Assembly: GCF_001044235.1 (NCBI RefSeq)
Contig: NZ_JYNL01000023.1
Coordinates: forward strand, 169,662 to 233,661
Source: Mycolicibacterium chlorophenolicum
GTDB lineage: Bacteria > Actinomycetota > Actinomycetes > Mycobacteriales > Mycobacteriaceae
DNA length: 64,000 nt
Direction: 5' to 3'
The notes under the pieces: model-generated
What the model was told of the DNA's origin: nothing
The model's input: the letters and a program-made list of their open reading frames with translations, nothing else
Database searches by the model: none
Translations under genes and position numbers: made by a program
Shown: positions 26,583-35,395 of the stretch, one piece after another
How positions within the stretch are numbered: position 1 is the first letter of the stretch
Layout: each line of letters opens with the position of its first letter

Positions 26583-28079
26583 GTGACACTGCACGAGCTG
26601 TACGTGGCGCTGTTCATCGGGGGCCTGGTGCTGCTGGCGAGCATCGCCGCCACCAGGCTGGCCACCGGAGCCGGGTTGCCGAGCCTTCTGCTGTTCCTCG
26701 GCGTCGGCGTGCTGGTGGGCGAGGACGGCCTCGGTCTGCACTTCGACAATGCGCAACTGGCGCAGGATCTGGGCACCGCGGCGCTGGGCGTCATCCTGGT
26801 CGAGGGCGGTCTGACGACGCGCTTCGCCGACATCCGCAGAGTGCTCGCACCGGCCGCGGTGCTCGCCACGGTGGGTGTGGTGGTCAGCACGCTGATCACC
26901 GCGGTGGCCGCGCATCTGCTGCTCGGGATGGACTGGCAGCTGGCCCTGCTGCTGGGCGCGATCGTGTCGAGCACCGACGCGGCGGCGGTGTTCTCGGTGC
27001 TGCGGGTGGTGCCGCTGCCCCGGCGGCTGGGCGGCCTGCTGGAGGCCGAATCCGGCTTCAACGACGCGCCCGCGGTGATCCTGGTGCTGCTGTTCAGCGT
27101 GACGCCGCTGGTGCTCGAGCCGGTGACGATCGTCGGCACGCTGGTCTACGAGTTGGTGGTCGGTGCGCTGATCGGGCTGGCGTGCGGGTTCCTCGGCGCG
27201 ATCGCGCTGCGCCGCACCGCGCTGCCCGCCGCGGGCCTGTACCCGTTGGCGACGTTCGGGCTCGGCATGCTGGCGTTCGCCGCCGCGGGCACGGCGCACG
27301 CGAGCGGATTCCTGGCGGCCTACCTGGCCAGTGTGGTGCTCGCCAATTCCGGGTTGCCGCACCGCTCGGCGACACGCTCGTTCGCCGAGGGGTCGGGCTG
27401 GCTGGCACAGATCGGGCTGTTCGTCATCCTGGGCCTGCTGGTGTCGCCCGACGAGCTGCTCGACGAGCTGATCCCCGCGGTCGTGACGGGCGTGGTGCTG
27501 CTGGTGCTGGCGCGGCCGCTGTCGGTTGTGCTGTCGCTGTGGGGCTTTCGCGTGCCGTGGCGGGAGCAGGCGTTCCTGTCCTACGCCGGGCTGCGCGGCG
27601 CGGTGCCCATCGTGCTGGCGACCTATCCGATCGTGGCGGGTGTGCCCGGCAGTGGGCGTCTGCTCAACATCGTGTTCATCCTCGTCGTGCTGTTCACCCT
27701 GGTGCAGGGGCCGAGCCTGCGCCGGGTCGCCGAGTGGCTGGACCTGATCCCGCGGGACACCACCCGGGAGGTCCAGGTGGACGCGGCACCGTTGGACGTG
27801 CTGGGGGCCGAGCTGCTGACGACGACCGTCGCGCCGGGCTCGCGGCTGCACAACGTCACGGTGCTGGAGTTGCGACTGCCCGATCCGAGTGTGATCACGC
27901 TGATCATCCGGGCCGGGCGGGCGTTCGTCCCCGAACCGCTGACCCGGCTGCAGATCGGCGACGAGGTGATGATCGTGACGACGACGGCGACGCGGGAGGC
28001 GGCCGAGCGCCGGCTGCGGGCGGTGAGCCGACGCGGCAAGCTGGCCTACTGGTTCGACGAGTACGGCGAGCCGGGGTAG
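26583..28079 (+). CDS. NhaP2/CvrA-type K+(Na+)/H+ antiporter with RCK_C domain
   Basis: This is a 498-residue CPA1-family antiporter. Twelve or so hydrophobic segments cover residues 1-~385, with the ion-site region LLGAIVSSTDAAAVFSVLR (about 120-138) followed by LEAESGFNDAPAVIL, where the ESGFND Asp pair is the family transport signature. The C-terminal ~100 residues (from VQVDAAPLDVLGAELL) form a soluble RCK_C/TrkA_C ligand-binding domain (PEPLTRLQIGDEVMIVTT) which in such proteins senses nucleotides. GTG 26583 is preceded by AGGA at good spacing. It is divergent from the TrkA-like gene. The family exports K+ or Na+ in exchange for H+. Confidence 0.93.
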   Translation: MTLHELYVALFIGGLVLLASIAATRLATGAGLPSLLLFLGVGVLVGEDGLGLHFDNAQLAQDLGTAALGVILVEGGLTTRFADIRRVLAPAAVLATVGVVVSTLITAVAAHLLLGMDWQLALLLGAIVSSTDAAAVFSVLRVVPLPRRLGGLLEAESGFNDAPAVILVLLFSVTPLVLEPVTIVGTLVYELVVGALIGLACGFLGAIALRRTALPAAGLYPLATFGLGMLAFAAAGTAHASGFLAAYLASVVLANSGLPHRSATRSFAEGSGWLAQIGLFVILGLLVSPDELLDELIPAVVTGVVLLVLARPLSVVLSLWGFRVPWREQAFLSYAGLRGAVPIVLATYPIVAGVPGSGRLLNIVFILVVLFTLVQGPSLRRVAEWLDLIPRDTTREVQVDAAPLDVLGAELLTTTVAPGSRLHNVTVLELRLPDPSVITLIIRAGRAFVPEPLTRLQIGDEVMIVTTTATREAAERRLRAVSRRGKLAYWFDEYGEPG

Positions 28080-28085
28080 ACGCGG

Positions 28086-28895
28086 TTACTCGTCGCCGCC
28101 GGCGTCCGGCCCCTGGCTGTTCGGCGCGGAAGTGTCTGCCCTGTCGGCCTTTTCGACCTTCACGGCGTCCCTGCGCTCCTGCCGTGCCTTCCTCGCCTCG
28201 GCGGCCTTCTCGGCCCTCTCGGCTTTCTTCGCCTTCCACGCGGTGAACACGCCGTCGCGCGAGGGTCGCTCGTCGGTTGCTGCGTTCTCGGTCTCGTCCG
28301 CTGCCGCGGCGACCTCCTCGCGATCCCTGTTGGGCACCGACAGCGGTCTGCCCTTGAAGGGCGGGTCGGCGTCGTCCCACCGCGCCGGTCGGTCGAGCGG
28401 CGGGCGGTTGATCGCGATCGCTTCGGACGACATGACGGTGGACACCTCGTCGATGGCGACGAAAAGGGCCGAGTAACCGACATCGGTGGCGACGTCGCGC
28501 AGATTCGCGACCACACCTTCGCCGCGCAGGACGTCCGTGCCGTTGAACACCGCACTGGCGGTGAGACTCTCGATGAGGTTGAGGCCGATGTAGATCTGCT
28601 TACCGACGAACCCGAGTCGGTTGAGGACCGGGGTGATGCCCGTGCGCACGACGACCGTGAGGTCGATGAACGCGTCGTCGATCGCGTCGGCGAACGGAGT
28701 GCTGACGACCGCTGCGGAGTTCGGTGCGACGGCGGGCCGGGGTCTCAACGGGGTGGACGAGGCCGTGTACTCGACGGCGGCGGTGACGCGCACCGGTGCG
28801 GCCCGTTCGGCTGTGTGGACGGGTTGAGCCAGGACGGACGTCCCGGCGACTACCGCCACCGCCACGGCGGCGCCGGTTCGTGCGAAGAACCCCAT
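28086..28895 (-). CDS. secreted protein with Lys/Ala-rich C-terminal tail
   Basis: This is a 269-residue protein beginning MGFFARTGAAVAVAVVAGTSVLAQP, a clear Sec signal peptide. The ATG at 28893-28895 has GGGGGG 5 nt upstream, which decides the start over one 33 nt earlier. Residues about 60-160 are a folded, partly hydrophobic region (FADAIDDAFIDLTVVVRTGITPVLNRLG). The end, from about residue 195, is highly charged and repetitive (AWKAKKAERAEKAAEARKAR), probably helical or coiled-coil and possibly DNA- or wall-binding. I do not recognise a named family. Its start overlaps the end of the DUF1707 gene by 46 bp, and it is convergent with the antiporter (6-bp gap). Confidence 0.75.
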   Translation of the reverse strand: MGFFARTGAAVAVAVVAGTSVLAQPVHTAERAAPVRVTAAVEYTASSTPLRPRPAVAPNSAAVVSTPFADAIDDAFIDLTVVVRTGITPVLNRLGFVGKQIYIGLNLIESLTASAVFNGTDVLRGEGVVANLRDVATDVGYSALFVAIDEVSTVMSSEAIAINRPPLDRPARWDDADPPFKGRPLSVPNRDREEVAAAADETENAATDERPSRDGVFTAWKAKKAERAEKAAEARKARQERRDAVKVEKADRADTSAPNSQGPDAGGDE

Positions 28896-29398
28896 GAGTG
28901 CCCCCCATGCCCCACGCGGCGTGCGCACGGGCGTACCGCTGACGCTAGAGAGGGAGCGAACCCGGGAGCAATAGGGGAAACCCCTCGCGTGAGCGCGTGG
29001 CGCACGGGGAGGGCGTGGGAGGCCACACCGATACCCGCGCCGAGGATGGGCCAGATGGGCCAGAAGTACCAGGCTCCGGTGCCGATCCCGACGGCCAACC
29101 AGACGGTGAGCACGATGACGACCATCGCCAGGTAGCCGGCCGCATGGAGGGCGACCCCGCGGCGGGCCGCGGCGCGTCGGGCGGCATGCCGCCGCGGATC
29201 GTTGCGTCGCAGCTCCGCCACCGGCAGGTCGGCCGTCAGCTGCCGCAGATCGGGGGAGGTGTGCGAGTCGTAGACCTGTCGCAGCCGGGCGTCGAACTCG
29301 TCGAGGTCGAGGTAACCCTGGGCCAGTGCCTGCCCGAGGAGATCGGCGGTGGCCTCGCGGTCGCGATCGCCGGCCCGCGCCGTCAGCGGTGCTGTCAT
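28850..29398 (-). CDS. DUF1707 (SHOCT-like) domain membrane protein
   Basis: This is a 182-residue protein. Residues about 9-60 are the DUF1707 domain (AGDRDREATADLLGQALAQGYLDLDEFDARL), followed by an Arg-rich linker (RRHAARRAAARRG) and two membrane helices (AMVVIVLTVWLAVGIGTG and PILGAGIGVASHAL), the common actinobacterial layout. GGAGG 4 nt before the ATG supports the start. The last ~50 residues after HALTRG are low-complexity and run into the next gene, unlike typical family members, so a small shift or lost stop near 29000 is possible. Confidence 0.78.
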   Translation of the reverse strand: MTAPLTARAGDRDREATADLLGQALAQGYLDLDEFDARLRQVYDSHTSPDLRQLTADLPVAELRRNDPRRHAARRAAARRGVALHAAGYLAMVVIVLTVWLAVGIGTGAWYFWPIWPILGAGIGVASHALPVRHALTRGVSPIAPGFAPSLASAVRPCARRVGHGGHSWGSSHEPAPPWRWR

Positions 29399-29410
29399 GC
29401 GTCCTCCCTC

Positions 29411-29463
29411 ATCTTGTCAATGACTAGTTAGAGCATGCCGACTGAACTAGGCACTGTCAAGAT
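29411..29463. repeat. 19-nt inverted repeat between AAA ATPase and DUF1707 genes
   Basis: The arm ATCTTGTCAATGACTAGTT (29411-29429) is the reverse complement, 16 of 19 positions, of AACTAGGCACTGTCAAGAT (29445-29463), with a 15-nt spacer. It begins 7 nt after the ATPase stop and ends 12 nt before the DUF1707 ATG on the same strand. The minus strand contains TTGACA with a CATGCT -10-like hexamer 17 nt away, so the repeat covers a plausible promoter. It could be an operator, a hairpin that ends upstream transcription, or both. No U-run follows. Confidence 0.55.
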
Positions 29464-29469
29464 GTGGTT

Positions 29470-31665
29470 TCAGTGGCCCTCGGCGAAGGCGCGCAGGGAT
29501 TCGACCTGCAGGGGATCCAGCGACGGGCGCACCGTCTCACGGGCCGCGGCGACGTCGGCGGCGGTGACGTCGGCGGCGTCGATCGACCGTCGCATCGCGG
29601 TCAGCGCGGCCTCCCGCAGCAGCGCCACGCAGTCGGCAGCGCTGTACCCGTCGAGTTGGGCCGCCAGCGCATCGAGATCCACGGCGTCGGCGCCCTCGCG
29701 GGCCAGCGGCACCGACTTGCCCGCTGTGCGCAGGATCTGCGCCCGCGCCTCGGCGTCGGGCGGTTCGACGAACACCAGCTTCTCCAGTCGGCCCGGCCGC
29801 AGCAGCGCCGGATCGATCAGATCCGGGCGGTTCGTCGCACCCAGCACGACGACGTCGCGCAGCGGCTCGATGCCGTCGAGTTCGGTCAGCAGCGCGGCCA
29901 CCACACGGTCGGTGACCCCGGAGTCGAAGCTCTGCCCGCGCCGCGGCGCCATCGCGTCGATCTCGTCGAGGAATACCAGCGACGGCGCCGAATCGCGCGC
30001 CCGGCGGAACAGCTCCCGCACCGCCTTCTCCGACGAGCCGACCCACTTGTCCATCAGCTCAGCACCTTTGACCGCGTGCACGCTCAGCCGCCCCGAACTG
30101 GCCAGCGCCCGCACGACATAGGTCTTGCCGCAACCCGGCGGCCCGTACAGCAGCACGCCGCGCGGCGGCTCCACCCCCAGCCGCGCGAACGTGTCGGGGT
30201 GTTGCAGCGGCCACAGCACCGCCTCGGTGAGCGCCTGCTTGGTCTCGACCATGTCGCCGACGTCGTCGAGGGTGACCGAGCCGACCGACACCTCCTCGGT
30301 GGCCGACCGCGACAGCGGCCGGATCACACTCAGCGCACCCGCGAGGTCCTCCTGCCGCAACTCGGGCGGCTCGCCGTTCTCGCTGGCCCTGGCCGCCGCC
30401 CGCAGCGCCGCCTCGCGCACCAGCGCGGCCAGATCGGCAACGACGAAACCCGGTGTGCGCTCGGCGATCTCGCCGAGATCGAGGTCGGCCGACGGTACGT
30501 CGCGAAGCAGCACCTCGAGCAGCTGCCCGCGTACGGCGCCGTCGGGCAGGCTCAGGCCGAGTTCGCGGTCGCACAGATCGGGCGCCCGCAGCCGGGGGTC
30601 CACGGCGTCGGGCACCGCCGTCGTCGCGACGAACGCGACACCGGGAGTGCCGACCGCGGAACGCAATTCGGCGATGATCAGCGTCGCGACCGGATCGGGC
30701 GGCACCGGGAGCAACGTGTCGATGTCGGTGATCAGCAGCACCCCGCCGCCCTCACGCACTGAGGCGACCGCCGAGGACACGTTCGCCAGCCGGTCCTCGG
30801 GGCGCAGCGACCCCACCTCCGGGCCGTCGAGCTCGACCAGTCGGCGGCCACTGCACACCGTCCGGACCAGCTTGGTCTTCCCGACGCCCGCCGGACCCGA
30901 CACCAGCACGCCGAGATTGGGTGCGGCGCCGAGCTTGTGGAGCAGCTCGGGCTGATCGAGGGCGAGCTTGAGCCATTCGGCGAGCCGGCCGGCCTGGGTG
31001 TGTGCGCCCTTGAGGTCGTCGAAGTTCAGCGTCGGCGCGGCTTCCTCGGTGACGACGTGCGTTCCGGTGGCCGTGCGCTCGCGGATCACCGCGCCCGCCT
31101 GTGCGGTGCCCCAGCAGACGAGCGAATTGGGTTGCACGCTCACCGGTCCCGCAGGGTCGACCTCGGTGACCGTGAGCAACTCCGAGGTCCACGTGATGCC
31201 GACCGACGCGGCCAGCGCGGCGCTGGCCGCCGACGTCGAGGTGCCCGGACCGAGGTCGCGCGGCAGCAGTGACACCGTGTCGCCGACCGTCATCACCTTG
31301 CCCAGCAGCGCTTGGCGCAAGGTGGCCGGCGTGATCGACCGGGTCGCCAGATTGGAGCCGGTCAGCGTCACCGAGCGGGCGCCGAAAACGGTGACCGGGG
31401 CGACCAGCACCGCGGCGTCCTCGCGCAGGCCGGCGTTGGACAGCGTGACGTCGTCGAGCAGTGCGGTGCCCGTCGGGGTGCCGTCGGGGGCGATGCCCAC
31501 CACGGCGGCGGTCGTGCGCGACCCGGTCAGGGACACCGCGTCCCACTCCCGGATGCCGAGGGCGGCAATGGCTTCGGGGTGCAGCCGGATGACACCGCGG
31601 CGGGAGTCCAGGGCCGAGGTGTTCAGCCGGGCGGTCAGCGTCAGATGCGCCGTCGTCGGTGCCAT
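29470..31665 (-). CDS. tandem AAA+ ATPase, CDC48/VCP-like (Rv0435c-type)
   Basis: This is a 731-residue protein. Residues 1-~200 are an N-domain with double-psi-barrel character (LTLTARLNTSALDSRRGVIRL). The first AAA module has Walker A GPAGVGKT at 257-264, but its Walker B reads LLITDID in place of hhhhDE and its sensor/arginine-finger stretch is divergent. The second has GPPGCGKT (~505-512), intact Walker B VFLDEIDAM, sensor GATNRPDLID and the arginine finger RPGRLEK. Only D2 therefore looks competent for hydrolysis. Such proteins unfold or remodel protein complexes. It ends the operon with moeA, psd and pssA, starting 2 nt after pssA's stop. Homologue of Rv0435c (728 residues). Confidence 0.92.
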   Translation of the reverse strand: MAPTTAHLTLTARLNTSALDSRRGVIRLHPEAIAALGIREWDAVSLTGSRTTAAVVGIAPDGTPTGTALLDDVTLSNAGLREDAAVLVAPVTVFGARSVTLTGSNLATRSITPATLRQALLGKVMTVGDTVSLLPRDLGPGTSTSAASAALAASVGITWTSELLTVTEVDPAGPVSVQPNSLVCWGTAQAGAVIRERTATGTHVVTEEAAPTLNFDDLKGAHTQAGRLAEWLKLALDQPELLHKLGAAPNLGVLVSGPAGVGKTKLVRTVCSGRRLVELDGPEVGSLRPEDRLANVSSAVASVREGGGVLLITDIDTLLPVPPDPVATLIIAELRSAVGTPGVAFVATTAVPDAVDPRLRAPDLCDRELGLSLPDGAVRGQLLEVLLRDVPSADLDLGEIAERTPGFVVADLAALVREAALRAAARASENGEPPELRQEDLAGALSVIRPLSRSATEEVSVGSVTLDDVGDMVETKQALTEAVLWPLQHPDTFARLGVEPPRGVLLYGPPGCGKTYVVRALASSGRLSVHAVKGAELMDKWVGSSEKAVRELFRRARDSAPSLVFLDEIDAMAPRRGQSFDSGVTDRVVAALLTELDGIEPLRDVVVLGATNRPDLIDPALLRPGRLEKLVFVEPPDAEARAQILRTAGKSVPLAREGADAVDLDALAAQLDGYSAADCVALLREAALTAMRRSIDAADVTAADVAAARETVRPSLDPLQVESLRAFAEGH

Positions 31666-31667
31666 CG

Positions 31668-32531
31668 TCAGCGCCGGGGCGGTCTTCTCAGTCCCAGGCG
31701 CGCCATCGACCGGCGGTGGGGCTGGGCGCGCCGGATGGCCCGGCGGGCCGCGCGCTGCTGGCGCGGCTTGTCGTCCCAGACCTCCGGGTGCGCCGCGAGG
31801 AACCGTCGGGTCCGGATCGCGAACGGGATGTGCAGCATATAGCCGAAGATGATCACCAGGATCACGATGTAGCCGTAGAGGATCGATGCCGCCACGCCGA
31901 TCGCCAGCAGTGCCAGCAGCGGAGCGACCATGTTCGGCGGCACCGAGAACGTGTGGATCTTGCGCATCGGCAGCGTGCTGACCACCAGCAGCGAGATGCC
32001 GATCATCCAGATCACGACCGCCGGCTCGGACGTCCACCAGCCGTCGCCGAACTGCATCTTGGCGGCCAGCGGACCGATCGCCCCGATCGCGCCGGCCGGG
32101 GCGGGCATTCCGACGAAGTACTTCTTCTCGTAGTCCGGTCTCTCGAGATCGAGCATCGCGTTGAAGCGGGCCAGCCTCAGCACGATGCACACCGCGTAGA
32201 GCAGCACGACGATCCACCCCACCCGCGAGGTGGACAGCAGCGTCCCGTAGACGATGAACGCCGGTGCCACACCGAAATTCACGGCGTCGGCCAGGGAGTC
32301 GATCTCTTCGCCCATCCGCGATGTGGCATTGAGGGCGCGGGCGATGCGGCCGTCGAGCGCGTCGAGGATCGCCGCGATCGCCAGGAACGCCATCGCCTCG
32401 GTGGGCCGGTCGTCCAACGCGAACTTCACCGAGCTCAAGCCGAGGCAGATCGCCGCGACCGTCATCGCACTGGGCAGGATCTTCGCGCTGACCACCGGCG
32501 TCTTGAGCAGTGGCTTGCGGGGTTTGATCAT
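31668..32531 (-). CDS. pssA: CDP-diacylglycerol-serine O-phosphatidyltransferase
   Basis: This 287-residue membrane enzyme makes phosphatidylserine from CDP-diacylglycerol and serine. The CDP-alcohol phosphatidyltransferase motif is seen as [32 protein letters not shown] (about 60-91; core D-x2-DG-x2-AR-x8-G-x3-D-x3-D). About seven further membrane helices follow. The C-terminal ~35 residues are strongly basic. Its ATG overlaps the psd stop by 4 nt, so phosphatidylserine synthesis and decarboxylation are coupled. Homologue of Rv0436c. Confidence 0.94.
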   Translation of the reverse strand: MIKPRKPLLKTPVVSAKILPSAMTVAAICLGLSSVKFALDDRPTEAMAFLAIAAILDALDGRIARALNATSRMGEEIDSLADAVNFGVAPAFIVYGTLLSTSRVGWIVVLLYAVCIVLRLARFNAMLDLERPDYEKKYFVGMPAPAGAIGAIGPLAAKMQFGDGWWTSEPAVVIWMIGISLLVVSTLPMRKIHTFSVPPNMVAPLLALLAIGVAASILYGYIVILVIIFGYMLHIPFAIRTRRFLAAHPEVWDDKPRQQRAARRAIRRAQPHRRSMARLGLRRPPRR

Positions 32532-33226
32532 GGCAGCTCGGCCAGCACGGTCTCGCCGGCCAGCGTGCGCTGCCCGACGGTCACCAGCACGTTCGAGCCG
32601 GCGGGCAGATAGGTGTCGAGCCGCGAGCCGTAGCGGATCAGGCCGTAGGTGTCGCCGATGCCGATCTTGTCGCCCGGCGTGGCGGTGCAGACGATGCGGC
32701 GGGCGAGCAGCCCGGCGATCTGCACCGCGATCACCTGCGCACCCTCGGGGGTGCGGATCACCACGCTGTTGCGCTCGTTGTCGGCACTGGCGGCCTCCAG
32801 GTCCGCGGACCCGAACAGGCCCGGGCGGTGCCGGACGGTGACCACCTCACCGCCGATCGGCGCCCGCTGGACGTGCGCGTCCAGCAGCGACAGGAAGATG
32901 CTGATGCGCGGCAGCGGCTTTGCGGGTAGGCCGAGTTCGCTCGGCGGCACCTCTTCGTCCACCAGGCAGATCAGGCCGTCGGCCGGGGCGACGACGACAC
33001 CGGGTCGCGTCGGTGGCGTCCGGGGCGGGTGACGGAAGAACGCGGCGTTGGCGGCCGCGGAGGTGAGCCCGGCACGGCGAATCCAGCGATTCCGGCGTCC
33101 GGCCAAGGCCACCGCGAGGCTCGCGCCGACGAACGGCAGACCCGCGGCGTGCATCGGGGGAACGGACGTACGGATCAGGGCCGCCAGCCGCGCGGGGCCT
33201 GTTTTGAGGTCGGGGCGTCTGGCCAT
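32528..33226 (-). CDS. psd: phosphatidylserine decarboxylase proenzyme
   Basis: This is a 232-residue proenzyme converting phosphatidylserine to phosphatidylethanolamine. The conserved blocks are [33 protein letters not shown] and, near the end, [15 protein letters not shown], whose Gly-Ser is the self-cleavage site that generates the pyruvoyl cofactor. It belongs to the short archaeal/mycobacterial-type class. It lies 28 nt after moeA and overlaps pssA by 4 nt. Homologue of Rv0437c. Confidence 0.94.
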   Translation of the reverse strand: MARRPDLKTGPARLAALIRTSVPPMHAAGLPFVGASLAVALAGRRNRWIRRAGLTSAAANAAFFRHPPRTPPTRPGVVVAPADGLICLVDEEVPPSELGLPAKPLPRISIFLSLLDAHVQRAPIGGEVVTVRHRPGLFGSADLEAASADNERNSVVIRTPEGAQVIAVQIAGLLARRIVCTATPGDKIGIGDTYGLIRYGSRLDTYLPAGSNVLVTVGQRTLAGETVLAELP

Positions 33227-33254
33227 CGTGGGCCGATTCTACGGTGACCCGTTC

Positions 33255-34457
33255 CTAGCGCAGGTCCCACACCTGCACCCGCGAGCCCGACGCCACCTCC
33301 GAGGTGTCCTCGTCGATCTCGAGCAGGCAGTTCGCCGACGCCAGCCACCGCAGATGGTGTGAGGCGGGCGGGCCGTAGCTGGTGACGGTGTCGGTGACGG
33401 GGTCGAGCACGCCGCGGCGGAATTGCCGCTTCCCCCGCGGGGAGGTGAGGTCCTCGGTCAGCATCGCGGTGCGTCGCGGCCGGTCCGGATGCGTCAGGCC
33501 CATCGCCGCGCGCAACGCCGGGCGGACGAACACCTCGAAGGACACCAGCGCGCTGACCGGGTTGCCGGGCAGCGTGATCGTCGGGGTGCCCTCCAGCGAG
33601 CCGGCGCCCTGCGGCATGCCCGGCTGCATGGCGACCTTGACGAACTCGACGCCCCCCGACGGCCCGCCCAGCGCGTCCTTGACCACCTCGTAGGCCCCGG
33701 CACTGACGCCGCCCGTGGTGAGGATCAGATCGGCGTCGCCGACGTGGGCCCGCAGCGTCTCCCGGAACGCGTCGACGTCGTCGCCGGTGGTCGGCGACGC
33801 GATCACCTCCGCGCCGGCGTCGCGCACCGCGGCGGCCAGCATGACGCCGTTGGACTCGTAGATCTGTCCCGGCGCGAGCGCGGTGCCCGGGGACACCAGC
33901 TCGGTGCCGGTGGAGACGACCAGGACGCGCTGCCGGGGCGTCACGGTGAGCTCCCGCAACCCCAGTGCCGCGGCCAGACCGAGCGCCGCCGGCGTGAGCA
34001 CCTGACCGGCCTGCAGCACCGTCGTCCCCACGGTGACGTCCTCGCCGGCGCGCCGGACGTGCTGCCCCTCGGCGGCGCCGGCGCGGATCGTCACGGTGTC
34101 GACGGCACCGTCGGTCGCCTCGACCGGGACGACGGCCGTCGCGCCGTGGGGGAGCGGCGCGCCGGTCATGATGCGGTGCGCGGTGCCGGGCTGCAGCGTC
34201 GGGATGTCGGTGCGGCCGGCCGGGATGTCCTCGGGGACGGGCAGCCGCACCGGCGTGGCGTCGGAGGCGCCCGCGACGTCGGCGGCCAGCACCGCGTACC
34301 CGTCCATCGCGGAGTTGTCGAAGCCTGGCAGCGACACCCCCGCGACCACCTCCTCGGCGAGCACCAGGCCGAGGGCATCGGCCAGCGGCAGCGCCGCCGG
34401 CGGCCGCGCGGTGATCAGCCCGGCGACCACCCGGCGGTGCTCCTCGACGCTGCGCAT
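33255..34457 (-). CDS. moeA: molybdopterin molybdenumtransferase
   Basis: This 400-residue enzyme inserts molybdate into adenylated molybdopterin to finish molybdenum cofactor. Diagnostic segments are LPGFDNSAMDGYAVLA (about 43-58), IMTGAPLPHGATAVVPVE, the MogA-like domain core STGTELVSPG and TTGGVSAGAYEVVKD, and the C-terminal domain IV (from about 325). The ATG shares one base with the stop of the upstream SDR gene (TGATG). Homologue of Rv0438c (moeA2). Why it sits with phospholipid genes is unclear, but the order is conserved. Confidence 0.94.
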   Translation of the reverse strand: MRSVEEHRRVVAGLITARPPAALPLADALGLVLAEEVVAGVSLPGFDNSAMDGYAVLAADVAGASDATPVRLPVPEDIPAGRTDIPTLQPGTAHRIMTGAPLPHGATAVVPVEATDGAVDTVTIRAGAAEGQHVRRAGEDVTVGTTVLQAGQVLTPAALGLAAALGLRELTVTPRQRVLVVSTGTELVSPGTALAPGQIYESNGVMLAAAVRDAGAEVIASPTTGDDVDAFRETLRAHVGDADLILTTGGVSAGAYEVVKDALGGPSGGVEFVKVAMQPGMPQGAGSLEGTPTITLPGNPVSALVSFEVFVRPALRAAMGLTHPDRPRRTAMLTEDLTSPRGKRQFRRGVLDPVTDTVTSYGPPASHHLRWLASANCLLEIDEDTSEVASGSRVQVWDLR

Positions 34458-35374
34458 CAGACCGGGTAGCTGACGCCGGTGAGTTCTTCGGACACCGCCC
34501 ACAGTCGCTGCTGCACCGCTTCGTCGTGGGACTTGCGGGTGGACTCCACCAGCACCGGATGCCCGACCAGCTCCCGGAAACCCGACGGTCCGTAGTACTG
34601 GCCGCCGCGCACGCCGGGGTCGGTGGCCGCGCGCAGGGTGGCCAGGGCGCCGATGGCCGGGCTGTTGGTGACCAGGCCGGCGAGCTTGGAGAAACCGGGC
34701 AGCCCGGAGCCGGGCACGTGGCGCATCAGCTCGGTGTTGGAGATGCCGGGGTGGGCGGCGACGGCGATGGTGGGGGCGCCCGCGGCCGCGAGCCTGCGCT
34801 GCAGCGCGTAGGTGAACATCAGGTTCGCCAGCTTGGACTGGCCGTACGCCGCGACGCGGTTGTAACCGCGTTCCCACTGCAGGTCGTCGAAGTGGATGTC
34901 GGCCTGGATGTTGTGGGCGATGCTGGCGACGACGACCACGCGGGATCCGGCGACGGGCAGCAGCCGGTCCAGAAGAAGGCCGGTCAGCGCGAAGTGGCCC
35001 AGATGGTTCGTGCCGAACTGCAACTCGAAGCCGTCGGCGGTGACCTGCTTGGGCGGGTACATCACCCCCGCGTTGTCGATCAGCAGATCGATCGTGGGAA
35101 GCGCCTCGCGCAGAGCCTCGGCGGCGCTGCGGACGCTCGCCAGCGAGGACAGGTCGAGTTCCTGCACCGTCACCTCGGCACGCGGGTGCGCCCGCAGGAT
35201 CGCCTCCAGGGCGCGGCGGCCCTTGTCGAGGTCGCGTACCGCCAGCACGACCCGTGCGCCGCGGCCGGCGAGGACGTGGGCGGCTTCGTAGCCGATGCCA
35301 GAGTTCGCTCCGGTGACCACGGCGGTACGGCCGGACTGGTCGGGCACGTTGTCAGCGGTCCATTTCGCGCTCAT
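34457..35374 (-). CDS. short-chain dehydrogenase/reductase (retinol-dehydrogenase-like)
   Basis: This is a 305-residue NAD(P)-dependent oxidoreductase, homologue of Rv0439c. It has the cofactor motif TGANSGIGYEAA (about 22-33), DNAGVMYPP, the FGTNHLGHFALTGLLL stretch, and the catalytic YGQSKLAN (Tyr/Lys, YxxxK). It resembles the RDH/WWOX-type SDRs. The ATG at 35372-35374 was chosen by family start (MSAKWTADNVPDQSGRTAVV). It is the first gene of the leftward SDR-moeA-psd-pssA-AAA operon, divergent from the PH-domain genes by only 21 bp. A close paralogue sits at 41991. Confidence 0.92.
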   Translation of the reverse strand: MSAKWTADNVPDQSGRTAVVTGANSGIGYEAAHVLAGRGARVVLAVRDLDKGRRALEAILRAHPRAEVTVQELDLSSLASVRSAAEALREALPTIDLLIDNAGVMYPPKQVTADGFELQFGTNHLGHFALTGLLLDRLLPVAGSRVVVVASIAHNIQADIHFDDLQWERGYNRVAAYGQSKLANLMFTYALQRRLAAAGAPTIAVAAHPGISNTELMRHVPGSGLPGFSKLAGLVTNSPAIGALATLRAATDPGVRGGQYYGPSGFRELVGHPVLVESTRKSHDEAVQQRLWAVSEELTGVSYPV

Positions 35375-35395
35375 GGGGATCAAGATACTGAGGAC

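Noticed and set aside
26511-27851. A 446-codon minus-strand frame opposite the NhaP-like antiporter
   Set aside because: Gln/His/Arg-rich shadow; the plus strand encodes a complete antiporter with motifs.
28140-28310. Tandem-repeat-like DNA
   Set aside because: Explained by Lys/Ala/Glu codons of the secreted protein's tail; no exact repeat unit.
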